Source: an uncultured SAR116 cluster alpha proteobacterium
GTDB lineage: Bacteria; Pseudomonadota; Alphaproteobacteria; Puniceispirillales; Marisalimonadaceae
Reading direction: 5' to 3'
Assembly (NCBI GenBank): GCA_902619485.1
Contig: CACNEF010000008.1
Span: forward strand, 1-43,686
Length of the DNA: 43,686 nucleotides
A model generated the notes under the pieces. It saw only the letters and a list, made by a program, of their open reading frames with translations, ran no database searches and had not been told where the DNA came from. Made by a program: the position numbers and the translations under genes. Shown here in pieces: positions 8,744 to 17,928 of the stretch (position 1 is its first letter; each line of letters starts with the position of its first letter).

Positions 8744-9862
8744 ATGGACTTCTCATTATCTGAAGAAAGAAAAATGCTTCAGGAAACTGTGGCTCGTTTT
8801 TTTGAAAATAATTATAAAGATATAAATAAAAGAAGCAAGTACCTAGAAATGAATGATGGCTTTTCAAGAGACTTTTGGAAAGAGAGTGCAAATTTAGGTG
8901 TCATAAGTGGCTTGGTTTCTCCAACCTTTGGTGGCTTGGGGGGCTCAGGGGAGGATATTAGCGTCATATTTGAATTAATCGGAAAATCTTTATGCATAGA
9001 ACCATTTTTATCCTCTGGACTATTATCAAGCACAGTTTTGTCTTCTATAGAAAATCCTAAAACTGAATTAATAAATCAGATTGTTGATGGAGAATTGTTA
9101 ATATCATTTGCTCACATGGAAATGAATAATAGATATGAAGATCATTTTGTAGAGACTAAAGCCTTTTTAGAAAATGATAATTGGAAACTCAATGGCAGCA
9201 AATCATTTGTAATTAATGGCGACTCTGCAGATAAAGTAATTATTTCTGCAAGAATTGATGGAGAAATAAATGATAAAAATGGCATTGGTTTATTTTTAGT
9301 TGATAATAATCAAATTAAAAATAGATCCTATAATACAATTGACGGTTATAGAGCAGCTGAGCTAAACTTTGAGAATATTGAAGCTGAATTATTATGTAAA
9401 AATGATCTAGCTCTTGAGTGCATTATTAAAACAAATTCAGCAGGTGCACTTGCTCTTTCTGCAGAAGCTATTGGTATAATGCAAGTATGCTTTGAATTAA
9501 CACTCGACTATTTAAAAACTAGAAAACAATTTGGTAAATCTATTGGAGCTTTTCAAAGCATTCAACACAGGATGGTAGATATGATGCTAGAAATTGAGCA
9601 AGTAAGATCTGCTGTAATGCTTGCTTCTTCTACATTTGAAACCAACTCATCGACAAGAGATAAGAATGTATCTGCCGCAAAAAATTTAGTTGGAAGAGTT
9701 GGTAAACTAATAGCTGAGGAGTCAATACAACTCCATGGAGGCATTGCTATGACATGGGAATACTCTGTTGCACATTATGCCAAAAGACTAATTATGATTG
9801 ATCATTTAATGGGTGATGCTGATTATCATAGAGATAGATTTAAATTACTAAGCTTAAATTAA
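8744..9862 (+). CDS. Acyl-CoA dehydrogenase, non-catalytic partner subunit (PimD-like)
   Basis: ACAD-fold protein of 372 residues, co-transcribed with the preceding ACAD and preceded by GGAAAT. Typical elements are FSLSEERKMLQETVARFF, RKQFGKSIGAFQSIQHRMVDM and QLHGGIAMTWEYSVAHYAKR. The helix-G position reads SAGALALSAEAIG and the C-terminal position lacks the YEGT Glu, so neither usual catalytic base is present. This fits the small subunit of alpha2beta2 ACADs (PimCD, FadE28-29 type), where the base is in the partner and FAD sits at the interface. It converges with the next gene, the stop codons overlapping by 4 bases. Confidence 0.85.
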   Translation: MDFSLSEERKMLQETVARFFENNYKDINKRSKYLEMNDGFSRDFWKESANLGVISGLVSPTFGGLGGSGEDISVIFELIGKSLCIEPFLSSGLLSSTVLSSIENPKTELINQIVDGELLISFAHMEMNNRYEDHFVETKAFLENDNWKLNGSKSFVINGDSADKVIISARIDGEINDKNGIGLFLVDNNQIKNRSYNTIDGYRAAELNFENIEAELLCKNDLALECIIKTNSAGALALSAEAIGIMQVCFELTLDYLKTRKQFGKSIGAFQSIQHRMVDMMLEIEQVRSAVMLASSTFETNSSTRDKNVSAAKNLVGRVGKLIAEESIQLHGGIAMTWEYSVAHYAKRLIMIDHLMGDADYHRDRFKLLSLN

Positions 9863-11115
9863 TTATTTATTACTAATTTAGAAGCCTTAATCCTAAAATC
9901 ATCTGGAACAACCAGTGATTTCCTTTTTTTTAAGTCAAATAGAACTGCAACTATCTCGATATCCATTATTACGTCACCAGTACTATCATCCACCATATGA
10001 TGAATAAATTTCAATGATTTGTTTCCAATCTTCGTAAAGTTGGTATGCATCGTAACAGCCATACCAAGTGGCGCATCTTTAAAATATCTTACAGAATAAT
10101 CTAATGCAGCAGACCCTATGTCATATTCATTTCTCCAATTAAAATCTGCTCCGCAATATGTAAATAAGTGAGTTGCCGCATCAGAAACACAACCTATTTT
10201 AAATTGGCTTGATCCCATTTCCTCATAATCTAAATCCCAAGTATTTACTGCACTTTTACAACTAATAAATGCATCTTTAGAATAATTTTGCGGCGGCCTG
10301 TTATCTGTTAATGGTCTTAGGTTTGAAAATTCTAATTCATTTAAAAATGTAGTAGTGTCTAATAAAAATAAGTTTAAAATTATATTTTTAGTTTTTTCAT
10401 TTATATCCAATGATATAGAAGTCTCAAAGTAAGCTGAAACGTTTTCATGGTCAATACTATAGACTTTGCTTAACAATAAAAGTTCGTTATTTTCAATTGA
10501 TTTAACTTTAAAAACTATCTCGAGTGCAGAGTTAAGATGAACTTCACGGCTAAAAATACATCTTTCTTTTAAAATTTTATAATCAATCTTATTTGTAGAA
10601 AAGCTATTAATTTTGTTAAAAAGGCACTTAATTGCATCTGCGTGCTTCCCAAAATAATATTGTACATTCATATGAGACATTTGGTCACAATCTTCTTTTC
10701 TGACCAAATCTTTAAAAGCTGAATAAATTCCATTCGAATTACTTAGATTAATCTTCAATGATTTATCAATATTTTTACTACTAAAAATAAGGGATTGCTT
10801 TGATATTATTTGATCTTCATGATTATTATCTTTATTTGATAAAAATAATTTGTGGGAAACTTTAATTTTATATTCAGATTCTAAATACAGATCGGTTCTG
10901 ACATAAACTGTCATATGCTGTAATATTAATGTATCAAAATATTCAGATTCTAAATAATTTTCGCTTTCTATTATAAAACTTTTCAAAATCACTTTAGTAA
11001 GACGTGTGGCATCTTCAAAAAATTTGGCAGAACTAGATCGTTTTAAAAACCCTAATGCGCTAATATCACTTGATTTTACTAGAACTCTTAAGGTTTCCAT
11101 TTCTAGAATATCCAT
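9859..11115 (-). CDS. Protein of three tandem hot-dog domains, probable acyl-CoA thioesterase
   Basis: About 418 residues that divide into three stretches of hot-dog (4HBT, YbgC/FadM-like) character. Domain 1 (to about 130) has SSDISALGFLKRSSSAKFFE; domain 2 (about 130-270) has VRKEDCDQMSHMNVQYYF, resembling the D-x-M/G-HMN-x-x-Y motif; domain 3 (about 285-418) has VSDAATHLFTYCGAD and ends with DLKKRKSLVVPDDFRI like FadM-type enzymes. The family cleaves acyl-CoA thioesters, with acidic residues near the HMN motif as catalytic candidates. Start taken at the ATG 11115; TTG at 11127 is an alternative, and neither has a clear Shine-Dalgarno. It follows the ACAD10/11-like gene and converges with the PimD-like gene. 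Assignment rests on fold-level patterns, so substrate and even activity are uncertain. Confidence 0.6.
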   Translation of the reverse strand: MDILEMETLRVLVKSSDISALGFLKRSSSAKFFEDATRLTKVILKSFIIESENYLESEYFDTLILQHMTVYVRTDLYLESEYKIKVSHKLFLSNKDNNHEDQIISKQSLIFSSKNIDKSLKINLSNSNGIYSAFKDLVRKEDCDQMSHMNVQYYFGKHADAIKCLFNKINSFSTNKIDYKILKERCIFSREVHLNSALEIVFKVKSIENNELLLLSKVYSIDHENVSAYFETSISLDINEKTKNIILNLFLLDTTTFLNELEFSNLRPLTDNRPPQNYSKDAFISCKSAVNTWDLDYEEMGSSQFKIGCVSDAATHLFTYCGADFNWRNEYDIGSAALDYSVRYFKDAPLGMAVTMHTNFTKIGNKSLKFIHHMVDDSTGDVIMDIEIVAVLFDLKKRKSLVVPDDFRIKASKLVINN

Positions 11116-11125
11116 AACAAAATAC

Positions 11126-11160
11126 AATTAGGAAATTTACTAACAGGAAAATTCCTAATT
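11126..11160. terminator. Inverted repeat overlapping the stop of the ACAD gene
   Basis: Arms AATTAGGAAATTT (11126-11138) and AAAATTCCTAATT (11148-11160) are complementary over 12 of 13 positions with a 9-base loop. The right arm contains the stop codon of the leftward ACAD gene. It could be a transcription attenuator or mRNA-stabilising hairpin between that gene and the hot-dog gene; no T-run follows, so a strong terminator is unlikely. Confidence 0.35.
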
Positions 11161-12357
11161 TTTATCTCTCATTTCTAGCTTTGCAACGCTCATTCTGTGA
11201 ACTTCATCTGGGCCATCTGCGAGCCTTAATGTCCTTGCATGACCATAAGCATAGGACAATGGAAAGTCTGAGGAAACCCCACCTCCACCATGAACTTGTA
11301 TAGCTCTATCAATTATTTTAGTTGCCATATTTGGAGCAACTACTTTTATCATTGATATTTCTTTTCTAGCAATCTTGTTTCCAACTGTATCCATCATATG
11401 AGCAGTTTTAAGCACTAATAATCTGGCTTGTTCGATTTCAGCCCTACTTTCTGCTATCGCGTGCATTACCACACCTTGTTCAGAAATAGGTTTACCAAAT
11501 GCAACTCGTGATTTTGCTCTTTTTACCATTAATTCTAATGCTCTTTCAGCTTGACCAATTAGCCTCATACAATGATGTATCCTACCTGGCCCTAATCTAC
11601 CTTGAGCTATTTCAAACCCCCTACCTTCTCCTAAGAGAATGTTACTGACTGGAACTTTAACGTCTTTAAATTCAACTTCGGCATGCCCATGAGGAGCATG
11701 GTCGTATCCAAAGACTGGCAAATGTCTTAAAACTTTAACTCCAGGAGTATCAATAGGAACTAAGATCATTGATTGTTGTTTATACTTGTCAGCGTTGGGA
11801 TCAGTTTTACCCATAAAAATCATAATTTTGCATCTGGGATCCATTGCACCCGAGGTCCACCACTTTCTAGCGTTGATAACATATTCATCACCTTTTCTAT
11901 CAATACTAGCTTGTATATTAGATGCATCTGAAGATGCTACGTCAGGTTCAGTCATTGCAAATGCAGAACGAATTTCACCATTTAGTAATGGTGTTAACCA
12001 CTGATTTTGCTGTTCTTTAGTACCATATCTTACTAGAACTTCCATATTACCAGTATCCGGAGCAGAACAATTAAAAACTTCTGCTCCAATTGGAGAACGC
12101 CCCATAATCTCACATAAAGGAGCATATTCGGTATTTGTTAATCCTGCACCTAAATCGCTTTCAGGAAGAAACAAATTCCATAATCCTTGCGCCTTTGCTT
12201 TTGACTTCATATCCTCCATAACTTTGGGCACACACCATCGACCACCTTTTTCAACTTCTTCTTTATAAACAGCTTCATTTTTATAAACATGTTCGTTCAT
12301 AAAATTTGTAAGTTTATCCTGAAGATCTTTTACTTTGTTTGAATATTCAAAATTCAT
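11155..12357 (-). CDS. Acyl-CoA dehydrogenase, ACAD10/ACAD11-like
   Basis: Full-length ACAD of 400 residues. FAD and substrate segments include [49 protein letters not shown] and [18 protein letters not shown]. The catalytic-region motif reads [10 protein letters not shown], with Asp where most ACADs have the Glu of YEGT; this DGPDEVH signature is typical of the ACAD10/11 group. The upstream gene, 9 bases away, is an aminoglycoside-phosphotransferase-like kinase, the same partner that is fused N-terminally in mammalian ACAD10/11. The group is linked to catabolism of 4-hydroxyacyl-CoAs by phosphorylation and dephosphorylating elimination, and to LvaC of levulinate catabolism. That role here is inference from family and neighbourhood. 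Confidence 0.87.
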   Translation of the reverse strand: MNFEYSNKVKDLQDKLTNFMNEHVYKNEAVYKEEVEKGGRWCVPKVMEDMKSKAKAQGLWNLFLPESDLGAGLTNTEYAPLCEIMGRSPIGAEVFNCSAPDTGNMEVLVRYGTKEQQNQWLTPLLNGEIRSAFAMTEPDVASSDASNIQASIDRKGDEYVINARKWWTSGAMDPRCKIMIFMGKTDPNADKYKQQSMILVPIDTPGVKVLRHLPVFGYDHAPHGHAEVEFKDVKVPVSNILLGEGRGFEIAQGRLGPGRIHHCMRLIGQAERALELMVKRAKSRVAFGKPISEQGVVMHAIAESRAEIEQARLLVLKTAHMMDTVGNKIARKEISMIKVVAPNMATKIIDRAIQVHGGGGVSSDFPLSYAYGHARTLRLADGPDEVHRMSVAKLEMRDKN

Positions 12358-12366
12358 TTTATACCT

Positions 12367-13428
12367 CTAATTAAAATTAAAAACTCCATTTGCTCTATTG
12401 ATTAAAGCCTCTATTCTCTTACCAAAATTTGCAAACCTCATATCCTGAGTTTGCCCTTTTAGAAATCTTACGTAAATTTGTTGAATAATTACAGCTAATT
12501 TAAATGCTCCAAAAGCATAATACCAGTCAACATCTTTTATGCTAAAACCAGTTTTTAAAGCATAGTGATTAATAATTTCACTTTTTTTAGGATATAAAAT
12601 ATTTTTAACTGGCATCGAAGTGATTAAATTAGCTTCATAATCGTCATCTTCATCTATCCAATAATTTAACAAATGACCTATATCCATCAATGGATCTCCT
12701 CTAGTACACATATCCCAGTCGAATACCGCTACAGGTAAAAGAGGGTTATCAACATCCCACATAATATTATCTAATTTAAAATCATTATGCAAAATTGTAG
12801 CCCCTTGAGGCTCTGGAATATTAGACCTTAAGTACCTAACAAGTTTATTAAACCTATTTGCTTTGATTTTATCCTCAGATGCTTTTATCCACCTATCTTC
12901 CCAACCATTAAGCTGCCTTAAAACAAAACCATCAGGTCTTCCAAAGTCACCCAAACCAACTTGTGAGGGGTCTAACTTATGTAATTCAGCTAAAATATCA
13001 ATCATTTTAAAACTTAATAATCTTATCTTATTTCGAGATCCATCTAATTCCGATCGCATCTCTTTTCTAATCACAATTCCTTTTTTTCTCTCAATTAAAT
13101 GAAACTTACTTCCAATAATTTTATCATCTTCGCATAAATGAATACTTTTAGGAGCTAAAGGAAATAACTTATTTAAACTATGTTGAACCATGTGCTCTCT
13201 AGCCATATCATGAGACGAAGGTGCCACAGGCCCAAGAGGGGGTCTTCTTAATACAAATTCTTTATCATTAAAACTAATTAAATACGTTAGATTTGCATGC
13301 CCACCACTGAATTGAAGTATATTGATTTTATCAATATCTATTTTCAATAGCTCATTTAAATAATTTTTAAGCTTATGCAAATCTATTTGTTCATCTTGTC
13401 TAATATTTATTAATTCATTATCAACCAT
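12367..13428 (-). CDS. APH-family kinase, putative 4-hydroxyacyl-CoA kinase (LvaA/ACAD11 N-domain-like)
   Basis: Kinase-fold protein of 353 residues. The catalytic loop is HNDFKLDN (His214 to Asn221, with Asp216 as catalytic residue) and the metal-binding motif is VFDWD (Asp237), followed by MCTRGDPLMDIGHLLNYW, characteristic of APH proteins near acyl-CoA dehydrogenases. N-terminal QFSGGHANLTYLIS is the nucleotide loop, and FVLRRPPLGP contains the ATP-contact lysine/arginine strand. It is not an antibiotic-resistance enzyme by context: it is first in an operon with the ACAD10/11-like gene and divergent from an SDR. The family phosphorylates the hydroxyl of 4-hydroxyacyl-CoA. The small LvaB-type partner of the levulinate system is not seen here. 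Confidence 0.82.
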   Translation of the reverse strand: MVDNELINIRQDEQIDLHKLKNYLNELLKIDIDKINILQFSGGHANLTYLISFNDKEFVLRRPPLGPVAPSSHDMAREHMVQHSLNKLFPLAPKSIHLCEDDKIIGSKFHLIERKKGIVIRKEMRSELDGSRNKIRLLSFKMIDILAELHKLDPSQVGLGDFGRPDGFVLRQLNGWEDRWIKASEDKIKANRFNKLVRYLRSNIPEPQGATILHNDFKLDNIMWDVDNPLLPVAVFDWDMCTRGDPLMDIGHLLNYWIDEDDDYEANLITSMPVKNILYPKKSEIINHYALKTGFSIKDVDWYYAFGAFKLAVIIQQIYVRFLKGQTQDMRFANFGKRIEALINRANGVFNFN

Positions 13429-13548
13429 TTTGTATCCAAAGCACTAAAAATTAAAAATAATGATGATAAGTTTTAAAATTTTTACTAAGCTAAACAATAA
13501 TATAATAATAAAAAATTAGTAATTAAAATTTCGATATTTGAGGAAATT

Positions 13549-14331
13549 ATGGAAAATTTATTTGATATTAATGGCAAGGTAGCTCTTGTAACAGGTGGAT
13601 CAAGAGGGATAGGCGCAATGATTGCTGAGGGTTTTGTAAAAAATGGTGTCAAAACATACATTACATCAAGAAAATCAGATCAATGTAATTTAAAAGCAGA
13701 GGAACTATCAAAATTTGGGGAGTGTATTTCCATACCCGCAGATCTAACCGAGATGAATGAAATGGATAAATTAGTAAGGCATATTAAGAAAAATGAAGAA
13801 AAATTAAATATATTAATTAATAATGCTGGTGCTGCATGGGGAGCACCTTTTGATACTTTTCCTGAAAATGGGTGGGATAAAGTAATGGACACAAATGTGA
13901 AAGCCGTATTTTTCTTAATTCAAAAATTAATCAAAATGTTAGAAAGTTCTGGAAACAATTCTGATCCATCTAGAATAATTAATGTTGGATCTATAGATGG
14001 AATTGGCATACCTAGAGCAGAAACATATTCTTATCCTGCGTCAAAAGCTGCAATTCACCAATTAACGAGAGTTTTAGCAAATAGACTAGCTAAAAGAAAC
14101 ATTAACGTAAACGCTATTGCACCAGGGCCATTTCAGAGTAATATGATGGCTCATTCTCTCAAAGAATATGGAGAACAAATCAAAAAATCAGTTCCACGTG
14201 GAAGAATTGGCATTCCTGAAGACATGGCTGGGACATCCATATTTCTTTGCTCAAAAGCAAGCGCTTACATTACAGGTTCAATAATCCCCGTGGATGGTGG
14301 TTCTCTTATAGCAAGAAGACATATGGAGTAA
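13549..14331 (+). CDS. Short-chain dehydrogenase/reductase (SDR)
   Basis: Classical NAD(P)-dependent SDR of 260 residues: cofactor motif TGGSRGIG (15-22), NNAGAAWGAP (91-100), catalytic Ser148, Tyr162 and Lys166 (YPASK), and APGPF. The adjacent GWDKVMDTNVKAVFF and IINVGSIDGIG belong to the RhlG-like branch often found beside APH/ACAD10-11 pairs. It is divergent from the kinase gene across 120 bp. It may interconvert 4-oxo- and 4-hydroxyacyl-CoA, as LvaD does; a 3-oxoacyl-CoA/ACP reductase role is the alternative. A clear AGGAAA precedes the ATG. Confidence 0.85.
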   Translation: MENLFDINGKVALVTGGSRGIGAMIAEGFVKNGVKTYITSRKSDQCNLKAEELSKFGECISIPADLTEMNEMDKLVRHIKKNEEKLNILINNAGAAWGAPFDTFPENGWDKVMDTNVKAVFFLIQKLIKMLESSGNNSDPSRIINVGSIDGIGIPRAETYSYPASKAAIHQLTRVLANRLAKRNINVNAIAPGPFQSNMMAHSLKEYGEQIKKSVPRGRIGIPEDMAGTSIFLCSKASAYITGSIIPVDGGSLIARRHME

Positions 14332-14452
14332 AGGAATTAAAATCAAAATTAAAGTGTTTTTTAGCAAGATAGCTGTAAATGTTTGCGTGGATAAATCTTT
14401 AAACTAAACAAATACACAACCATTATTCTTTGAACTTAGATCTTGATCAAAT

Positions 14453-15505
14453 TTAGTGTAATTCATTTTTTCCGATAATTTTAAATAAATCGTCTATTAT
14501 ATCTTTTTTTACATTTTTAGTGATAAAAACTAAGCGTGATTGTTTGTCATCGCTAGGCCATTTTTCTAACCATTCTAAAGGATGAAAAATATGCTGAACA
14601 CCATGAATAACAGCTGGACAGCTCTGTCCTTTAATATTCAAGATACCTTTAATTCTTAGTATATTCTCACCCATCTGACTCATAAGTAATTCCAGAAAAA
14701 AATTTACTGAGGTCATACTTACTGGTTGACTTGTTACCATTGCAAAAGTCTCGATGTCGTCACCATGACGATTTACGTCATGTTTGTGATTATGATCATG
14801 ATGATTATGCAAATGATTAGAAGTTTTATTTTTTTCAATCTCAAGCCACTTTATTACGTTCCAGTTTTTATTTAGTGGGTTATAATCATTAAGTCCTAGT
14901 AACTTTGAAACTGGTAAAGAGCCCTTGTCACTTTTAATTATAGTGACTTTTGGGTTAATTGCTTTTATTCTCTTTGTTAGATAATCTACTGTTCCTTTAT
15001 CTGCAATGTCAGTTTTACTTAATATAATTCTGTCTGCAAAAGCTGTTTGCTTTACCGCTTCTTCATGTGAATTGTATGTAGCTTCAGCATTTATTGAATC
15101 AACAACTGTAATCACACCATCTATTGAATAAATTCTTTGAAGATCCAAAGAAGTCATTAGAGTATGAATTATAGAAACAGGATCAGCCAGACCTGTGGTT
15201 TCGATAATCACATGATTAAAAGGTGAAATCTCCCCCTTTTCCATTTTCTTTAAAAGATTAAGAAGTGTTGTTTTTAGATCATCTTGGATTGTGCAACAAA
15301 TACATCCATTTTGTAACTCAATTACATTTTCATCAGTAGTTTCAATTAAATCATGATCTAAACCAACCTCTCCAAATTCATTAATAATAATAGCTGCATT
15401 AGCCATTTGTTTTTGTTTTATTAAAGAGGTTAAAATTGTGGTTTTTCCACTTCCTAAAAAACCTGTTAAAACTGAAATTCCTATATTTTTTGGAAATGAG
15501 AACAT
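14453..15505 (-). CDS. COG0523 (CobW/ZNG-type) metal-chaperone GTPase
   Basis: G3E-family GTPase. Walker A is GFLGSGKT (15-22), the metal-binding CxCC motif is CICC (68-71), the G-domain SKTD is at 163-166, and a histidine-rich linker lies at about 231-247 before the CobW C-terminal domain. The 350-residue length fits. Family members bind zinc or other metals and deliver them to client enzymes. It diverges from folE, and a Zur box lies between them, so both genes are probably induced by zinc starvation. A role in metallating the neighbouring FolE is a reasonable inference; cobalamin synthesis is not supported, as no cob genes are nearby. Confidence 0.88.
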   Translation of the reverse strand: MFSFPKNIGISVLTGFLGSGKTTILTSLIKQKQMANAAIIINEFGEVGLDHDLIETTDENVIELQNGCICCTIQDDLKTTLLNLLKKMEKGEISPFNHVIIETTGLADPVSIIHTLMTSLDLQRIYSIDGVITVVDSINAEATYNSHEEAVKQTAFADRIILSKTDIADKGTVDYLTKRIKAINPKVTIIKSDKGSLPVSKLLGLNDYNPLNKNWNVIKWLEIEKNKTSNHLHNHHDHNHKHDVNRHGDDIETFAMVTSQPVSMTSVNFFLELLMSQMGENILRIKGILNIKGQSCPAVIHGVQHIFHPLEWLEKWPSDDKQSRLVFITKNVKKDIIDDLFKIIGKNELH

Positions 15506-15542
15506 AATTTATTGAATTAGTTTGCTTTAAAATAATATATAT

Positions 15543-15559
15543 TGTTATGTTATAACATT
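15543..15559. promoter_or_regulatory. Zur box between cobW-like gene and folE
   Basis: TGTTATGTTATAACATT contains the perfect 12-bp palindrome ATGTTATAACAT. It is identical over 17 bp to the site at 22483-22499 between zur and znuA. It lies 37 bp from the GTPase start and 26 bp from the folE start, so one bound repressor dimer could block both promoters. The form agrees with alphaproteobacterial Zur sites. Confidence 0.82.
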
Positions 15560-15585
15560 ACTGTAATCTAAAAAAAAGTGAACAA

Positions 15586-16191
15586 ATGAAAAATAAATCT
15601 GAAAACTCTAATATTATTAAATTTAATCCAGATCCTTCTCGTGAAGAAGCTATGAGTGCTGTAAAAACACTTATTGCTTGGGCTGGAGACAACCCCAACA
15701 GAGAAGGTTTAATTGAAACTCCTAAAAGAGTTGTGGATGCTTATAAAGAGTTTTTTGAAGGGTACAACCAAAACCCTGATGAGATTTTGTCAAAAACTTT
15801 TGAAGAAGTTGAAGGTTACGACGAGATGGTGCTGATAAAAAATATTAGATTAGAATCTCACTGTGAGCATCATATAGTTCCAATTCTTGGCATAGCTCAT
15901 GTAGCATATATGCCTAACAAACGAGTTGTTGGAATAAGCAAATTAGCACGATTAGTAGATGTTTATGCAAAAAGACTTCAAATACAAGAAACATTAACTT
16001 CACAAATTGCTGAGACAATTCAAAGAGTTTTAGACCCCTTGGGTGTTGCTGTTATTATAGATGCATCTCATCAATGCATGACAACTAGAGGGGTTCATAA
16101 ACCTGAATCTAGTACAGTTACCAAACGGATGCTTGGAGTTTTTAAAAATGACGCAGAAATAAGATCTGAATTTATGCAGTTAATATCGTAG
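15586..16191 (+). CDS. folE: GTP cyclohydrolase I (type IA, zinc-dependent)
   Basis: Converts GTP to 7,8-dihydroneopterin triphosphate, the first step of folate and pterin synthesis. Zinc ligands are visible: Cys93 and His96 in SHCEHH and Cys164 in HQCMTTRG. The sequence [20 protein letters not shown] is diagnostic. 201 residues is normal for a FolE decamer subunit. It shares a Zur-boxed divergent promoter with the COG0523 GTPase. Zur regulons often hold the zinc-independent FolE2 instead; here the canonical enzyme itself appears to be under Zur, paired with a putative metal chaperone. Confidence 0.95.
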   Translation: MKNKSENSNIIKFNPDPSREEAMSAVKTLIAWAGDNPNREGLIETPKRVVDAYKEFFEGYNQNPDEILSKTFEEVEGYDEMVLIKNIRLESHCEHHIVPILGIAHVAYMPNKRVVGISKLARLVDVYAKRLQIQETLTSQIAETIQRVLDPLGVAVIIDASHQCMTTRGVHKPESSTVTKRMLGVFKNDAEIRSEFMQLIS

Positions 16192-16206
16192 AAAAAGTTA
16201 AAATAC

Positions 16207-17841
16207 TTAACTTATTTTATGCCCACCAAATTGGTCTCTGAGTTTGTTTTTTAATATTTTTCCAGTGGCTCCTAAAGGAATATTATCTGTAAAAATAACA
16301 TCATCTGGTATCATCCATTTTGCAACTTTGCCATTATACATTTTTAAAATCTCTTCTTTTGCAGGTGATTTACCTGGCATTGGCTGAACAATTACTATGG
16401 GTCTTTCTTCCCATTTTTCATGTGGAACAGATATGACAGCAGCATTAGCTACGTCTGAATGTCCAACACAAATATTTTCTAAATCAATTGAGCTTATCCA
16501 TTCTCCACCAGATTTAATTATATCTTTTGTTCTGTCTGTTATGGTCATAAAACCATGTTGATCTATTTTTGCAACATCACCTGTATCGAACCAACCACCA
16601 TCAAGGAATCTATCTTTTTCTGTATTATCTTCAAAGTATTCTTTTAAAACCCAAAAACCCTTTGATAACAATCTTCCTTGAGTTTCTCCATCTTCTGGTA
16701 AATCATTTCCTGCATCATCAACAAGTTTCATTTGGTGTCCAAAAATTGTTCTTCCTTGAGGTAATTTTTGATCATAATACTCCGTTCTATTTTTTGGCTC
16801 TCCTTCTAATGAAGGCATATTAACTGTTCCTAGGGGGCTCATTTCTGTCATACCCCAGGCGTGTATCACTTCTGCGCCAAACTCGTCTTCAAACCCCTCA
16901 AATAATGTCCTAGGGCATGAAGATCCACCAATTATTAATCTTTTAACTGTATCTATTTTTTTACCAGTATCTCTCAAATAATTTAGTAATAAGAGCCATA
17001 TTGTTGGAACCCCAAGAGAAATAGTAACTTTTTCTTCATTCATTAAATTTGTTAAACTTTCACCATCTAATTTAGCACCAGGGAAAACTAATTTTGTACC
17101 ACACATTGGTGCTGCATAAGGTGTCCCCCAAGCATTAACATGAAACATAGGTACTACAGGAAGAACAACATCTTTAACGCCATAAGGAACCACATCTTTT
17201 AAATTCATCCCGTAGGCATGAAGAACTGTTGAACGATGAGAATATAAAACTCCCTTTGGGTTTCCAGTGGTTCCAGATGTATAACATAAAGACGAAGCTG
17301 TTCTTTCGTCCATTTGAGGCCAATCAAATTGATCTGAATGATCTTTAATAAAATCCTCATAACAAATTACTTTAATACTATCTTTAATATTAGGTTGAAC
17401 CATATTCTTATTATCAGTCATTATTATAATTTGTTTAACTGTTTTAAAACTTTCAGATGCTTTTTCTACCAATGGTAAAATATTTAAATCAACACATAAA
17501 ACCTTGTCTTGCGCATGATTTACAATATAAGAAACTTGATCGGGATGAAGTCGTGGATTTATAGTGTGGCAGACCAGGCCACTTGATGAAGTTGCATAAT
17601 AAATCTCTAGGTGTCTATAACCATTCCAGGCTAAAGTCCCTACTCTATCACTTTCTTTCAAATCAAGAGACTTAAAAGCATTGGCTAATTTCTTAGTTCT
17701 TTTTCCCCAGTCAAAATAGGTATATTTATGAATACCACCTTCAACTGTGTTTGAAACAATCTCTTGCTTATTATAGTTTTTAACAGCATGTTCAAAAATA
17801 GTTGAAATTAACAGAGGGTGATCTTGCATTACACCAAACAA
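16207..17841 (-). CDS. AMP-forming acyl-CoA synthetase (fatty-acid--CoA ligase family)
   Basis: Activates a carboxylic acid to its CoA thioester through an acyl-adenylate. Core motifs: the P-loop YTSGTTGNPKG at 187-197, HAWGMTEMSPLG (adenine/substrate site), WFDTGDVAKID with RTKDIIKSGGEWIS, and the C-terminal catalytic lysine Lys528 in GATGK. 544 residues is typical of the medium/long-chain (AlkK/FadD) branch. The TTG start at 17841 is favoured because GGAGAG lies 4 bases upstream; the next ATG is 16 bases from it. It converges with folE, 15 bases apart. It could supply CoA esters to the dehydrogenases upstream in the window, but the substrate is unknown. Confidence 0.9.
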   Translation of the reverse strand: MFGVMQDHPLLISTIFEHAVKNYNKQEIVSNTVEGGIHKYTYFDWGKRTKKLANAFKSLDLKESDRVGTLAWNGYRHLEIYYATSSSGLVCHTINPRLHPDQVSYIVNHAQDKVLCVDLNILPLVEKASESFKTVKQIIIMTDNKNMVQPNIKDSIKVICYEDFIKDHSDQFDWPQMDERTASSLCYTSGTTGNPKGVLYSHRSTVLHAYGMNLKDVVPYGVKDVVLPVVPMFHVNAWGTPYAAPMCGTKLVFPGAKLDGESLTNLMNEEKVTISLGVPTIWLLLLNYLRDTGKKIDTVKRLIIGGSSCPRTLFEGFEDEFGAEVIHAWGMTEMSPLGTVNMPSLEGEPKNRTEYYDQKLPQGRTIFGHQMKLVDDAGNDLPEDGETQGRLLSKGFWVLKEYFEDNTEKDRFLDGGWFDTGDVAKIDQHGFMTITDRTKDIIKSGGEWISSIDLENICVGHSDVANAAVISVPHEKWEERPIVIVQPMPGKSPAKEEILKMYNGKVAKWMIPDDVIFTDNIPLGATGKILKNKLRDQFGGHKIS

Positions 17842-17928
17842 ATGACTCTCCTATTAAGTTACATTTAAATATATAATCATCATAAATAATATATTGAAAG
17901 TACTATTTCAAAGTAAATAAATATTAAT

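Noticed and set aside
12367-13428. Aminoglycoside-resistance phosphotransferase
   Set aside because: The fold is shared, but sequence pattern (CTRGDPLMDIGHLLNYW) and operon with an ACAD10/11-like gene indicate an acyl-CoA-linked kinase.
14332-14452. Possible small RNA or terminator in the SDR/COG0523 convergent spacer
   Set aside because: No stable G+C stem with a T-run and no recognisable RNA motif; only short AT-rich palindromes such as TTGATCAA.
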